Assembly: GCA_903929895.1 (NCBI GenBank)
Contig: CAIYWM010000674.1
Location: 1-20,938, forward strand
Length of the DNA stretch: 20,938 nt
Reading direction: 5' to 3'
DNA from: an uncultured Alphaproteobacteria bacterium
GTDB taxonomy: Bacteria > Pseudomonadota > Alphaproteobacteria > Reyranellales > Reyranellaceae
Positions 14,204 through 20,938 of the stretch are shown piece by piece. The position numbers and the translations under genes were made by a program. The stretch's first letter is position 1. Every line of letters starts with the position of its first letter. The notes beneath the pieces are model-generated. The model was given only the letters and a program-made list of their open reading frames with translations. It was not told the origin of the DNA and made no database searches.

Positions 14204-16687
14204 TCAGGCTCCGGTTTCGATTCGGGGGATGATGGCGAGAACGCTTGCGGGCAGCGGGTGGGCCTGCCGCACGAAGACGCGGCCGGCTGCGCTCCACGCC
14301 GGATCGACCAGCACGCGCTCGTCACCCGTCGTCAGCGCCGTCGGGAAGCCCGGCTGCTCGCCGGTGCGTTCCTTGATGTCGACGAGACGGTCGGAGGTCG
14401 GGCCGGCGCTGAGGCCGCGCGTGTCCTTAACCCGGAGCACGACTTCGCTCACCGCCTTCTGCCGGCCCTGAAGGGTTGGCGGTCCGGCCTCGAGGTTGAG
14501 GGTCTCTAGTTCGCAGACATAGGGGAGGCCCGCGACGATGCGACCCGAGGCACGGGGAAGCGTGATCTGTCCGTTCGCGACCGTGGCGCGGGGCTGGACT
14601 GAGCCGTCGGCGAGGATCGCCAGCTCCCGCCCCTCGAGGTGCCACAGGCCGCCCAGAGTCTGCGTCGCCAGCGCCCAATCCGACCGGGCCGTCGCCTGCA
14701 GGCTGACGTGCGGCGCGGTTTCCAGCTTTGCAGCCACATGACTGGCGTCGGTGTAGCCGGACACGGCGACGATCACCTGGTTCTGGCCCGACTGCAGCAG
14801 GTACTTCGTCCCGACCGACGCCGGCACGAAGGGCGCATGCCCGCTGGCTGTCAGCCCGACCTCGTCGCCGGCGTTCCAGGTGGTGCCCGTCAGCATGAGC
14901 GTATGGTCGGCCTGGCTGTTCCAGCCGTTGCAGCTCACGCCCGAATCGACGCACCAGGCCGAATGGACATCCGGGAAGTAGCGCGAGGCCATCCGCTCCA
15001 CGAAGCGCTTCGTCTCGCCGCCGATCGTGCGTTTCACCGCCAGATACAGGATCGTCTCGTCGCCCTCCTGTACGGCCGCGACACTCTCGACGGCACCGTC
15101 GGTGACGTGCCGCGACCAGGCATAGACGTCGTGCTCCCTGAGGTAGGTGAAGGCCAGCAGCACACCGTCGGCGCGCACGCACCAGACGATGCCGTGCGGA
15201 TCGCGGGCATAGGCCCACTCGTCGATTCCATGCGCCTCGAACAGGTGGCCGGCGAGAATCGAGACGTTGCGCCCCTGCCAGGCGTCCGAGCCGAAATCAT
15301 AGGCCACGTCGCGGACCTTCTTGGTCGAGGCCGTGACGTACAATGCCGAGGATTCAGTGGCGATCGGCGGGATCTCCGCGATGCCCTCATAGCTTTGCGG
15401 CTTCACGGCACAATTCGCCGGGGTCATGACATCGGCCTGCCCGCCGGCCCACGCCTTCCACACCGCGCCGGAGGTCCAGACCAGCAGCACGTTGAGGCTG
15501 AGCAGGTGCCGGATCTCGTTCACCTCGCGGCTCGCGATCGTGCGGGTGATGGCGTCGCTATCCTTGGACGGCGAGCTGGTGTTCATGTTGTTGAAGGCGG
15601 CCGAGGCCGACGAATAGAGCGTCTGCGGCTTCTGGTTGGTGCGGGCGTACCACTGCCGGCCCTCGTGATAGGTCGAGCAGCCGGGATAGTGGTCGGTCGT
15701 GTCAAAGGGGTTCTTGTCCTCCGGCGGCGTGTCGGACGTATCGGGCGCCACCGTCGCATCGGTGAAGCCCGTGGCACCGTCCCCTGCCCGGCCGATGAAG
15801 CCATAGACGCCGTTCTTGCCCTTGTAGACGTTGTAGGAGTTGGCGCCGGCGGCGTTCGTCCAGGTGATCTTGGACGTCTGGATGTTCGACGAGACCGACG
15901 CCGACGCCACGCTCTCCTCGCCGGTCTCCTCGCTCACGGCCGTCACGACATATACAAAGCCGGAGCCCGGCGAAGACGAACCCAGCGCCGTCGGCGGCTG
16001 CTGCGTCGGGGCATAAGTGATGGTCGTCAGCGTCCAGGCGGCATGGCCGCTGCGCGTCAGGTTGCGCGGCGCATGGGACGGATGCGTCAGCGTCATCGTG
16101 TCGGCGCTCTGCACGTACTTCAGCCGGGCGAGGTCGGCAGCCCCGTAGGGCGTGTCGATCGTATGGAGCCGTGCCACCGTGCCACCCGACGTCCAGGCGC
16201 CGAAGCCCGACGTATCGACGTCGACCGAGAAGGTCGAGCTGCTCAGAATCGTCACCCTTGCGCGGCGGCGGTTCAGCTCCGTCATACCGCCGACTTCATC
16301 GAGGAACACCACATCGCCGGTCGAGTAGCCGTGAGCCGCCACCGTCACGACACCCGGATTGGCCTGGCTGATGCCCGTGATCGCCGCGGCAGCCTCCAGC
16401 ACATAGCCGCCCTCCTTGATGACCCGCATCTTCTGGTCACCGAACTCCAGCACGTAGGTCTGCTCGGTGTTGAAGGCGAAGGGCACCAGCCGCGAGCGCT
16501 TGGCCGCGTCCAGGACCTGCCCGACGAAGGCCGTGCCCGCCCGGGTACTGACGCCGCCAAACGGATGGATGAACCAGTTGAGGCAGGTCGCGAGGCCGAC
16601 CTGGTATTTGGCGAGATCCACGCGGCCGTGCAGCGCCGGCGAAAGCTCTCCAGCGGCGAAGCTCGGCAAGACGACGGGCATCGTCAT
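14204..16687 (-). CDS. Tail tubular protein B, T7 gp12-like (nozzle)
   Basis: This 827-residue protein is close to the 794 residues of T7 gp12, which forms the tail nozzle. The N-terminus FAAGELSPALHGRVDLAKY with CLNWFIHPFGGVSTRAGTAFVG is the hallmark of this family. Residues of about 240-340 form a fibronectin-like insertion (VVTAVSEETGEES followed by NSYNVYKGKNG). The ATG at 16687 is used because GGGAG lies 6 bp upstream and it overlaps the previous stop as ATGA; an ATG six bases further in (16681) would also be possible. The longer reading from 16873 lies inside the tail tubular A gene. It sits between tail tubular A and the tail fibre, which it anchors. Confidence 0.92.
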   Translation of the reverse strand: MTMPVVLPSFAAGELSPALHGRVDLAKYQVGLATCLNWFIHPFGGVSTRAGTAFVGQVLDAAKRSRLVPFAFNTEQTYVLEFGDQKMRVIKEGGYVLEAAAAITGISQANPGVVTVAAHGYSTGDVVFLDEVGGMTELNRRRARVTILSSSTFSVDVDTSGFGAWTSGGTVARLHTIDTPYGAADLARLKYVQSADTMTLTHPSHAPRNLTRSGHAAWTLTTITYAPTQQPPTALGSSSPGSGFVYVVTAVSEETGEESVASASVSSNIQTSKITWTNAAGANSYNVYKGKNGVYGFIGRAGDGATGFTDATVAPDTSDTPPEDKNPFDTTDHYPGCSTYHEGRQWYARTNQKPQTLYSSASAAFNNMNTSSPSKDSDAITRTIASREVNEIRHLLSLNVLLVWTSGAVWKAWAGGQADVMTPANCAVKPQSYEGIAEIPPIATESSALYVTASTKKVRDVAYDFGSDAWQGRNVSILAGHLFEAHGIDEWAYARDPHGIVWCVRADGVLLAFTYLREHDVYAWSRHVTDGAVESVAAVQEGDETILYLAVKRTIGGETKRFVERMASRYFPDVHSAWCVDSGVSCNGWNSQADHTLMLTGTTWNAGDEVGLTASGHAPFVPASVGTKYLLQSGQNQVIVAVSGYTDASHVAAKLETAPHVSLQATARSDWALATQTLGGLWHLEGRELAILADGSVQPRATVANGQITLPRASGRIVAGLPYVCELETLNLEAGPPTLQGRQKAVSEVVLRVKDTRGLSAGPTSDRLVDIKERTGEQPGFPTALTTGDERVLVDPAWSAAGRVFVRQAHPLPASVLAIIPRIETGA

Positions 16688-17304
16688 GGCGCGCTCCCAT
16701 CGAGACCGCGCACCCCGAGGCTCTGGGGCAGCCGGTCCATGTCGCCCGGCATCATGCCCTCGTTGGCGCTGTCGGCCATGGCACGCTCGATCCGCTCCTG
16801 TGCCCGGTGCGCGAGGCGCTCCGCGAGGTCGGCCTTCTGCGTGATGGCGAGTGCAACGGAAGCGGCGAGACAATCGACGAAGGCCAGGATGAAGCCCGGC
16901 GTGAAGCGCGCGGGGTCGGTCACCCTCTGGGCATAGACCGCCGACACCTGGTCCTCGTTGCAGTAGAGGAAAGTGCCGCTACCGTTGGAGGCGATCTCGA
17001 AGCCGGTCGCCGGCAAGCCGGCGACCCAGCTCGCGTCGCCGAAATCGAGCCGCCGCATCCTGAGACAGTCGGACGGATAGGCATAGCTCGAGGCCCAGCG
17101 CGCCGGCGGCGTGCCCGAGGCTGCAAGCGCCTGAGAGACACGGTTGAAGTTCCAGTCGACCAGCGACTGGAGCTCGTCGCGCACGGTCTCGTACCAGAGG
17201 TTCAGCTGGCGCGCCTCCGTGCTGTTCTCGGTCAGGTCGGCGATGGTCGCGCGCGTGCCGAGACGGCTGAGCGCCATGTTGCCGATGTCAGTGTCGGCTG
17301 GCAT
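16684..17304 (-). CDS. Tail tubular protein A, T7 gp11-like (gatekeeper)
   Basis: This 206-residue protein matches the adaptor that joins portal to nozzle in podoviruses (T7 gp11, 196 residues). The N-terminus IGNMALSRLGTRATIADLTENSTEARQ, then LVDWNFNR and YAYPSDCLRMR are characteristic of the family. The helical C-terminal part (about 140-185) ends with a Met/Gly-rich tail. GGAGG stands 7 bp before the ATG at 17304; the stop of the holin gene touches this start with no intervening base, so the genes are translationally coupled. Its downstream neighbour, tail tubular B, overlaps by four bases. The assignment is confident from motifs plus gene order. Confidence 0.9.
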   Translation of the reverse strand: MPADTDIGNMALSRLGTRATIADLTENSTEARQLNLWYETVRDELQSLVDWNFNRVSQALAASGTPPARWASSYAYPSDCLRMRRLDFGDASWVAGLPATGFEIASNGSGTFLYCNEDQVSAVYAQRVTDPARFTPGFILAFVDCLAASVALAITQKADLAERLAHRAQERIERAMADSANEGMMPGDMDRLPQSLGVRGLDGSAP

Positions 17305-17847
17305 CTAGCGTCCTCCCCCCGCCACGACGGCCTTCTCCAGCGCCGCGGATTTCTGCGCCGAGCCCGAGCTGGAGCCGACCCAGTAGGCGACGATGTCGCC
17401 GAACTTGGCGCCCAGCGTGCCCAGGAGGATGTAAGCGATCTCGCGTGACGCCAGCGGAATCTCCTGGCGGACGACGAACCACAGTGCGGCCATGAAGGCT
17501 ACGGTCACGAGCACGCTGACGACGACGGCACCCCAGGCAATCGCCGAGCCTGCCTTGGCGAGCTCGACTGTCTGGCTACGCGCGCTCGCCACGTCCGCAA
17601 GCTCGGCCTGCAGCGTGTCGAACGCCTGCCGACGGGCATCGGCCTCGGCCTGGATCACCGCCATCCTGAACTGCAGCGCCAGGTTGGGATCGGCGGAGAT
17701 CGCCCGCTCGATGCCACCGGCATCCGATGTTCCAAGGATCTCCTGCGCGATACCGGTCACCTTCGAGACGGCAGCGCCGGTCTTGTCGCCCATGATCCAG
17801 GACGCGACGGTCGGCGCGAGGCCGAGCAGCAGAGGAAGAAAGGGCAT
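17305..17847 (-). CDS. Phage holin, 3-TM (GTA-type) family
   Basis: This 180-residue membrane protein permeabilises the inner membrane to release lysozyme. Hydrophobic stretches lie at about 2-18, 101-125 and 135-160, and an acidic or charged coiled region (60-98) lies between the first two. The segment VGSSSGSAQKS near the C-terminus (about 155-165) is typical of the 3-TM holins also found in gene transfer agents. AGGAGG lies 5 bp before the ATG at 17847, and the lysozyme stop directly adjoins the start. With the lysozyme and the membrane-anchored protein before it, this gene forms a lysis block placed inside the virion gene run, between head and tail genes. Confidence 0.87.
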   Translation of the reverse strand: MPFLPLLLGLAPTVASWIMGDKTGAAVSKVTGIAQEILGTSDAGGIERAISADPNLALQFRMAVIQAEADARRQAFDTLQAELADVASARSQTVELAKAGSAIAWGAVVVSVLVTVAFMAALWFVVRQEIPLASREIAYILLGTLGAKFGDIVAYWVGSSSGSAQKSAALEKAVVAGGGR

Positions 17848-18321
17848 CTAGGCCTCCTGCGAGAGAAACAGGTCGCGCTCGGCGGCCCGGCGGGTGACGA
17901 GTCCCGGCAGGACACCGTCGGCGCCGCGGTTCCAGCGCTTGAATTGTTCGGCGGCGCCGACCGCATCGTCGGCGTTGAGGAGGCGCAGCAGGGTCGAGTT
18001 ACCGAAGGCCGAAGGCCCGACGTTGAAGACGAAGCTCGCCAGGGCATCGAACTGCCCTTGGCTGAGCGGCACGCCGACCAGGCGCCGCACCGCGCCCTCC
18101 GCCGTCTGCAGATCCTCGCGCAGCCACTCCGTCGCCTGTTCTTCAGTGCAGGTGTCGCCACGACGCACGCCGCGCGTATGGCCGTAGCCGATCGTCCACG
18201 GCTCGCCGGTCACCCGGTTGCCCGGGTCGGGGTAGGCCTCGGTCTCCAGCCCTTCCGAAGCCTTGATCAGCGCGAGGCCACCGTCGGACGTGACCAGCAG
18301 GGCATTGGCGGGATAGGTCAT
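17848..18321 (-). CDS. GH24 phage lysozyme (endolysin)
   Basis: This 157-residue T4-lysozyme-type muramidase cleaves the glycan of peptidoglycan. The catalytic triad is E23 (ASEGLE), D32 (YPDPGN) and T43 (PWTIGYGH), in the spacing expected for GH24 apart from a short insertion. No signal peptide or N-terminal anchor is seen, so export should depend on the adjacent holin. GAGG lies 5 bp before the ATG at 18321, which overlaps the preceding stop as ATGA. A longer reading from 18690 is a shadow of the upstream gene. Family, fold and active site are clear. Confidence 0.94.
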   Translation of the reverse strand: MTYPANALLVTSDGGLALIKASEGLETEAYPDPGNRVTGEPWTIGYGHTRGVRRGDTCTEEQATEWLREDLQTAEGAVRRLVGVPLSQGQFDALASFVFNVGPSAFGNSTLLRLLNADDAVGAAEQFKRWNRGADGVLPGLVTRRAAERDLFLSQEA

Positions 18322-18644
18322 GGCGTCCTCGTGGTGGGAGTGGGTGACCACAGGCGCTGCCACAGGCCGTCGATCTTCACATCCTGCGCGTCGTTGCGGC
18401 GGTCGATGGTGTCGAGCCGCTGGCCGTGGGCATTGAAGCGGCTCTCGGTCGCGCCCTGCATGGCGGCCACCTGGGCCTGCAGGGTGCGAACGGCGGCCGC
18501 CGTTTCGTCCAGCGTGGCCAACGTGCGCTGCGACAGCAGGACGAGCAGCGCCATGCCGCCCGCCACGATCCAGCGATAGGCCTGGACGCCGAGGCCGGTC
18601 TTGCCGTTGGCGCCATTGCCGTTTGGCTGCTCGGTGCCGCTCAT
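18318..18644 (-). CDS. Membrane-anchored coiled-coil protein in lysis block (spanin-like?)
   Basis: This 108-residue protein has one transmembrane helix at about 23-39 after a short Gly/Asn-rich N-terminus, then a periplasm-facing helical segment (about 42-95) with heptad-like ALDETAAAVRTLQAQVAAMQ spacing, and a Pro/Thr-rich tail. The topology and its place immediately before the lysozyme resemble inner-membrane spanins (Rz-like), but no family match is recognised and no outer-membrane partner gene is visible. The ATG at 18644 overlaps the preceding stop (ATGA) with only a weak ribosome binding site, so translation is probably coupled. Function is inferred from location. Confidence 0.7.
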   Translation of the reverse strand: MSGTEQPNGNGANGKTGLGVQAYRWIVAGGMALLVLLSQRTLATLDETAAAVRTLQAQVAAMQGATESRFNAHGQRLDTIDRRNDAQDVKIDGLWQRLWSPTPTTRTP

Positions 18645-18877
18645 GCGTCGGCCGGCGGAGCCGCGGCAGGAAATGACGGATCCTCGCCATTGAGCTGCGG
18701 CAGCAGGTAGAGGCGTGTTCGATGCGGCGCGTGTGCCGGATCGTCCAGGACCTCGGTGCCGAGGATGAACACGCCCGTCATGCAGTCGATTGGCACGAGG
18801 GCCCTGCCTGGCATGATGCTGGAAGGACCGGCGACGGCGTCGCGATCCTCCCGCCCGAGCAGAATGAACATGGTCAT
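18641..18877 (-). CDS. Small phage protein of unknown function
   Basis: This 78-residue protein starts MTMFILLGRED and ends in a Pro/Ala-rich tail. The central part is strand-rich (PIDCMTGVFILG) with no recognised motif. The ATG at 18877 shares one base with the preceding stop (TGATG), and AGGAG lies about 10 bp upstream, so a start at 18907 inside the upstream gene is less likely. The tight coupling on both sides supports a real gene. It may be a head-tail or minor structural protein, but nothing in the sequence shows that. Confidence 0.68.
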   Translation of the reverse strand: MTMFILLGREDRDAVAGPSSIMPGRALVPIDCMTGVFILGTEVLDDPAHAPHRTRLYLLPQLNGEDPSFPAAAPPADA

Positions 18878-19695
18878 CAGACCTGCGCTCCTATGGAAGT
18901 GGCCCAAGCCTGGACGTTGCTGTAGCGCGCGAGACGCTGTCCGCCGGTCAACGCCGCGCCCCAGGCCACGTAACCGACGGAGGCGGCGCGTGGCTGCGCC
19001 AGGGATCCCGAGACGTTGGCGCCGCCCGCATAGAAGCTGTGCGACGGGAGGGACGCGCCGAGTGCCGTATGCGGGGCGAGCTGCACCAGGTCGACGCCGT
19101 TCTTGGCGGCATACACGTCGTTCACGGTTCCGCCGTTGCGGCCGAACTGGGTCAGTCCCACGCTGGTCAGGGGGCTCAACGTGTAGGACGCGCCGATGCC
19201 GTTGGCCGCCACCTGGACGGCACTGGCATTCCTTGGAAACACGCTGATCGCCCGGTTCGTTCCCGAGTTGACGCCAAGGGATGAGGCCGTCGAGTTGACG
19301 TTCGTGCGCTCGTAAACCTCGACATGCACGGAGCTGGTATTCATGGCCGCCGCATGGGTGCCCGGCACGAAGCCGGTGTCGGCATAGCTGGTCGTCCCGT
19401 TGAAAGTATAGTCGCGGTCCGCAGTGAAGGTCGGGGAGTTGACCGCCGTCGCCAGGCGCCGCTGCTTCAGCGAAGTCAGCGCCTGCGCCGCATTTTCTGC
19501 CCAGAAGCCCAGGTAATCATCCGTCAGCGCCCAGAGGCCCGTGGTCTTCTCGCTGAAGACGAACTGATCGACGACGATCAGACGCGCGAGCGAGACCGAG
19601 CCTCCATTGACGGTGACGGCGTCGCGCCACGCCAGCACGTCGGCATCGAAGGCGCGGGTGCTGCCGCGCACCCTGTTGAGGAAGACGAAGGCCAT
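18877..19695 (-). CDS. Phage structural protein, beta-rich, unknown
   Basis: This 272-residue protein has a Thr/Ser/Asn-rich, mostly beta-strand middle (about 88-220) with phrases such as FNGTTSYADTGFVPGTH, which resemble a concanavalin/LamG-like appendage fold; this is an inference. The N-terminal 75 residues are helical and end in LKQRR. Similar proteins are common in alphaproteobacterial prophages without known role. The start at 19695 lies 2 bp after the stop of the previous gene; ribosome binding sequence is weak. The very long reading of this frame to 20148 is a shadow of the upstream gene. Its place after capsid genes suggests a head decoration or minor virion protein. Confidence 0.72.
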   Translation of the reverse strand: MAFVFLNRVRGSTRAFDADVLAWRDAVTVNGGSVSLARLIVVDQFVFSEKTTGLWALTDDYLGFWAENAAQALTSLKQRRLATAVNSPTFTADRDYTFNGTTSYADTGFVPGTHAAAMNTSSVHVEVYERTNVNSTASSLGVNSGTNRAISVFPRNASAVQVAANGIGASYTLSPLTSVGLTQFGRNGGTVNDVYAAKNGVDLVQLAPHTALGASLPSHSFYAGGANVSGSLAQPRAASVGYVAWGAALTGGQRLARYSNVQAWATSIGAQV

Positions 19696-19697
19696 GC

Positions 19698-20063
19698 TCA
19701 GGCCCCGACGTAGACGGTGAGCTTCTGCCCGTTGGCGCCGATCTGGGTCATGGCGCTCTGCGCCTCCTTGCCCGTGATCTGCACCGTGTCGCCGCCCGAC
19801 AGGGCAATACCGGCATCGAGCGCGCAGGTGCCCCCGGTCGGATCGAAGGCGGCATCGCCGTTCGACCGGGAGCTGCTCACGATGACGATGCGCCGCGCGG
19901 CGTCCGCCGGGACCAGTTCGGCCGAGACGCCCGACATGGTGACGGTCGACCTCGTGAGAGCGGTTCCGGTGAGGTTGGTCAGCACGACCGGCAGCGGCTT
20001 TGCCTCCGACACCGGGATGGTACTGCTCCGAACGGTCGACTGGTAGGCGATGTCTTGAGCCAT
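19698..20063 (-). CDS. Small phage virion-type protein, unknown
   Basis: This 121-residue beta-rich protein has the segment VPADAARRIVIVSSSRSNGDAAFDPTGGTCALDAGIALSGGDTV (about 51-93), which reads like a jelly-roll-type or decoration domain seen in phage cement proteins; no family is named with confidence. The ATG at 20063 follows GAGGAG about 8 bp upstream. The gap before it, about 68 bp, contains a GC hairpin, so it may be expressed at a level different from the preceding genes. The following gene begins 2 bp after its stop. Confidence 0.72.
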   Translation of the reverse strand: MAQDIAYQSTVRSSTIPVSEAKPLPVVLTNLTGTALTRSTVTMSGVSAELVPADAARRIVIVSSSRSNGDAAFDPTGGTCALDAGIALSGGDTVQITGKEAQSAMTQIGANGQKLTVYVGA

Positions 20064-20085
20064 GGATTCTTCTCCTCGCGGTGGC

Positions 20086-20108
20086 GGGGCCGGCCGGACG
20101 CCGGCCCC
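20086..20108 (-). terminator. 9-bp GC hairpin between capsid-module genes
   Basis: GGGGCCGGC (20086-20094) and GCCGGCCCC (20100-20108) pair perfectly around CGGAC. It lies in the 68-bp gap after the 86-residue gene and ahead of the 121-residue gene, reading on the minus strand. No T-run follows, so it may slow or partly stop transcription from the capsid genes rather than end it. Confidence 0.45.
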
Positions 20109-20131
20109 CATCTGCGATCACTGCCAGTCGA

Positions 20132-20392
20132 TCACTGCACCAGGACAACCTGGTCGCCGGGCTTGGCAGCCTTCACCGGCGCGCCGTCGCCGCGGCCGGC
20201 CAGTGGATCGCCGAAGATCGGCGCCTCGCCCGCGCTGCGGCGGCGCGGTGCGTCGACCGAGACCAGCGAGAGGCCTCGCGGTCCGGACCACAGGATGCGC
20301 GCGCCGACCGGGTGGAGCTGCACGCCGTCGTAGAAGGGATTGTCGACGACGATGTACTCGGCGGACTTGTCGCTCTTTTCGCTCTTGGCCAT
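20132..20392 (-). CDS. Small phage protein after cement protein, unknown
   Basis: This 86-residue protein has a Lys/Ser-rich start (MAKSEKSDKS), then YIVVDNPFYDGVQLHPVGARILWSG and a C-terminal PGDQVVLVQ that look like small beta strands. The start at 20392 has AGAGG 8 bp upstream. It follows the Bbp16-type gene by 14 bp and precedes the hairpin. Short proteins of this kind often lie beside the major capsid gene, but no function can be named. Confidence 0.7.
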   Translation of the reverse strand: MAKSEKSDKSAEYIVVDNPFYDGVQLHPVGARILWSGPRGLSLVSVDAPRRRSAGEAPIFGDPLAGRGDGAPVKAAKPGDQVVLVQ

Positions 20393-20406
20393 GACGATGC
20401 CTCTGT

Positions 20407-20835
20407 TCAGCTCACGGTGAAGCCTGACGCGTAGGCCCTGCTGGCCTGACGGTCGTGGGCGAGGAAGGCGGTGAACGTGCCCGCCGTCAGCGGACCGGTC
20501 GCCACCGTGTAGTTGGTGCGCAGGTAGCGCTCGGCATCGAGCGGCAGTTTCACGCGCAGCACCTCGGTACCGGCCGGGAGCGCGGCTTTGCCGATCGCGC
20601 CTGAACTCGCGAGTACGACGGGAGAGGAGAAACCCGCAGTGTCGTCGGTCTCCAGGGTGAAGGTGACCGACGCGGCGCCGGCGGCCGTCACACTCTGCGT
20701 GACGAGGATCACCAGCTCCAGCGGCTCGCCGTTGCCCATGTCGCGGGCCGCGCCGAGATCGACGATGTCGGTCGACGGCGCGGTCGTGGTGACCGCCTGG
20801 TCGGTGCCGAAGGTGTTGAGCTTGTCGTACATCAT
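20407..20835 (-). CDS. Bbp16-family capsid cement protein
   Basis: This 142-residue protein resembles the Bbp16 family from Bordetella phage BPP-1: DKLNTFGTDQAV near the start, STDIVDLGAARDMGNGEPL (about 21-39), then TAAGAASVTFTLETDD. BPP-1 Bbp16 decorates the outer capsid, and its gene lies next to the major capsid gene, as here. The start is taken at the first of two adjacent ATGs (20835, MMYDK); a purine stretch AAAGGA lies about 10 bp upstream. It is 29 bp after the capsid stop. The family call is strong from motif pattern and position. Confidence 0.85.
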   Translation of the reverse strand: MMYDKLNTFGTDQAVTTTAPSTDIVDLGAARDMGNGEPLELVILVTQSVTAAGAASVTFTLETDDTAGFSSPVVLASSGAIGKAALPAGTEVLRVKLPLDAERYLRTNYTVATGPLTAGTFTAFLAHDRQASRAYASGFTVS

Positions 20836-20864
20836 GATGTCTGTGTCCTTTCCTGCACTGCCGC

Positions 20865-20938
20865 CTACGACACGGTCGCTTCGGCCAACGTGATCTGGTC
20901 GCACTTGCGGATCGGGATGCCGCCGAAGCTGTCGAAGA
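20865..20938 (-). CDS. Major capsid protein, C-terminal end only (cut by window)
   Basis: The last 23 residues of a minus-strand gene that continues beyond the window are visible, containing GIPIRKCDQI and ending EATVS at the TAG (20865-20867). This ending is like that of podovirus major capsid proteins, and its position immediately before a Bbp16-type cement gene supports that. The rest is outside the window, so the assignment is partly by position. Confidence 0.6.
   Translation of the reverse strand, partial: FDSFGGIPIRKCDQITLAEATVS

Larger units (their letters stand above)
11734..20938 (-). mobile_element. Partial podovirus-type prophage (right side cut by window)
   Basis: All genes from here to the right edge are on the minus strand and encode capsid, lysis, tail-tube, tail-fibre and internal virion proteins. 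Tail tubular proteins A and B, a T7-type fibre N-terminus and gp13/gp14-like proteins place it among short-tailed phages, and the Bbp16-type cement protein recalls Bordetella phage BPP-1 relatives. No integrase, repressor, portal or terminase is present in the window. The left end lies between 11422 and 11733; the right end is not seen. Confidence 0.9.

Noticed and set aside
14639..16936. 765-residue plus-strand reading
   Set aside because: Antisense shadow of tail tubular protein B, with no recognisable domain.
18877..20148. 423-residue extension of the 272-residue phage protein
   Set aside because: The first 150 residues lie out of frame over the 121-residue gene, which has its own ribosome site and a sensible composition.

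Overview
The window is GC-rich and gene-dense, and looks like alphaproteobacterial chromosome: high G/C at third codon positions, short intergenic gaps, and Tat-dependent Msr and molybdopterin enzymes. The genus cannot be named from the sequence alone; a Rhizobiales/Rhodospirillales-type organism is an inference. It has two parts: host genes (about 55-11421) and part of a short-tailed (podovirus-type) prophage, all on the minus strand (11734 to the right edge).

Host region. Four minus-strand genes in a tight row (3824 down to 55) encode a Cys/Met-metabolism-type PLP enzyme, a DUF2064/TIGR04282-type nucleotidyl/glycosyl transferase, a family 2 glycosyltransferase and an NAD-dependent sugar epimerase with a cysteine-rich insertion. 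Three of the four suggest surface-glycan or glycolipid synthesis. Next comes a divergent pair of units: an exported PRC-barrel-like protein (minus), and a four-helix cytochrome b plus a Tat-exported sulfite-oxidase-fold molybdoenzyme (plus), which looks like a periplasmic redox pair. Then, on the minus strand, come a large polytopic membrane protein of GT-C type whose 3' end overlaps the molybdoenzyme gene, a cupin, exported MsrB and MsrA as an operon, and a class III aminotransferase.

A 312-bp stretch without a recognisable gene (11422-11733) separates host from phage. Read in the direction of transcription (right to left), the prophage runs: C-terminus of the major capsid protein (cut by the window edge), Bbp16-type capsid cement protein, three structural or unknown proteins, a 78-aa unknown, a lysis block (membrane-anchored coiled-coil protein, GH24 lysozyme, 3-TM holin), tail tubular proteins A and B (T7 gp11/gp12-like), tail fibre, and T7 gp13-like and gp14-like internal virion proteins. 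Many junctions overlap by ATGA/GTGA or have zero to three bases between genes. No gp15/gp16-like ejection proteins follow gp14 and no integrase is visible, so the left end is either a true prophage boundary of a reduced phage or a deletion end.

The most useful leads are the concentration of periplasmic sulfoxide-repair enzymes (MsrB, MsrA, and a molybdoenzyme with cytochrome b), both Msr enzymes apparently lacking their recycling cysteine, the lost PLP-phosphate-binding arginine in the Cys/Met enzyme, the lysis block embedded inside the virion genes, and the lower-GC tail-fibre tip. No clearly new system is proven by this window.
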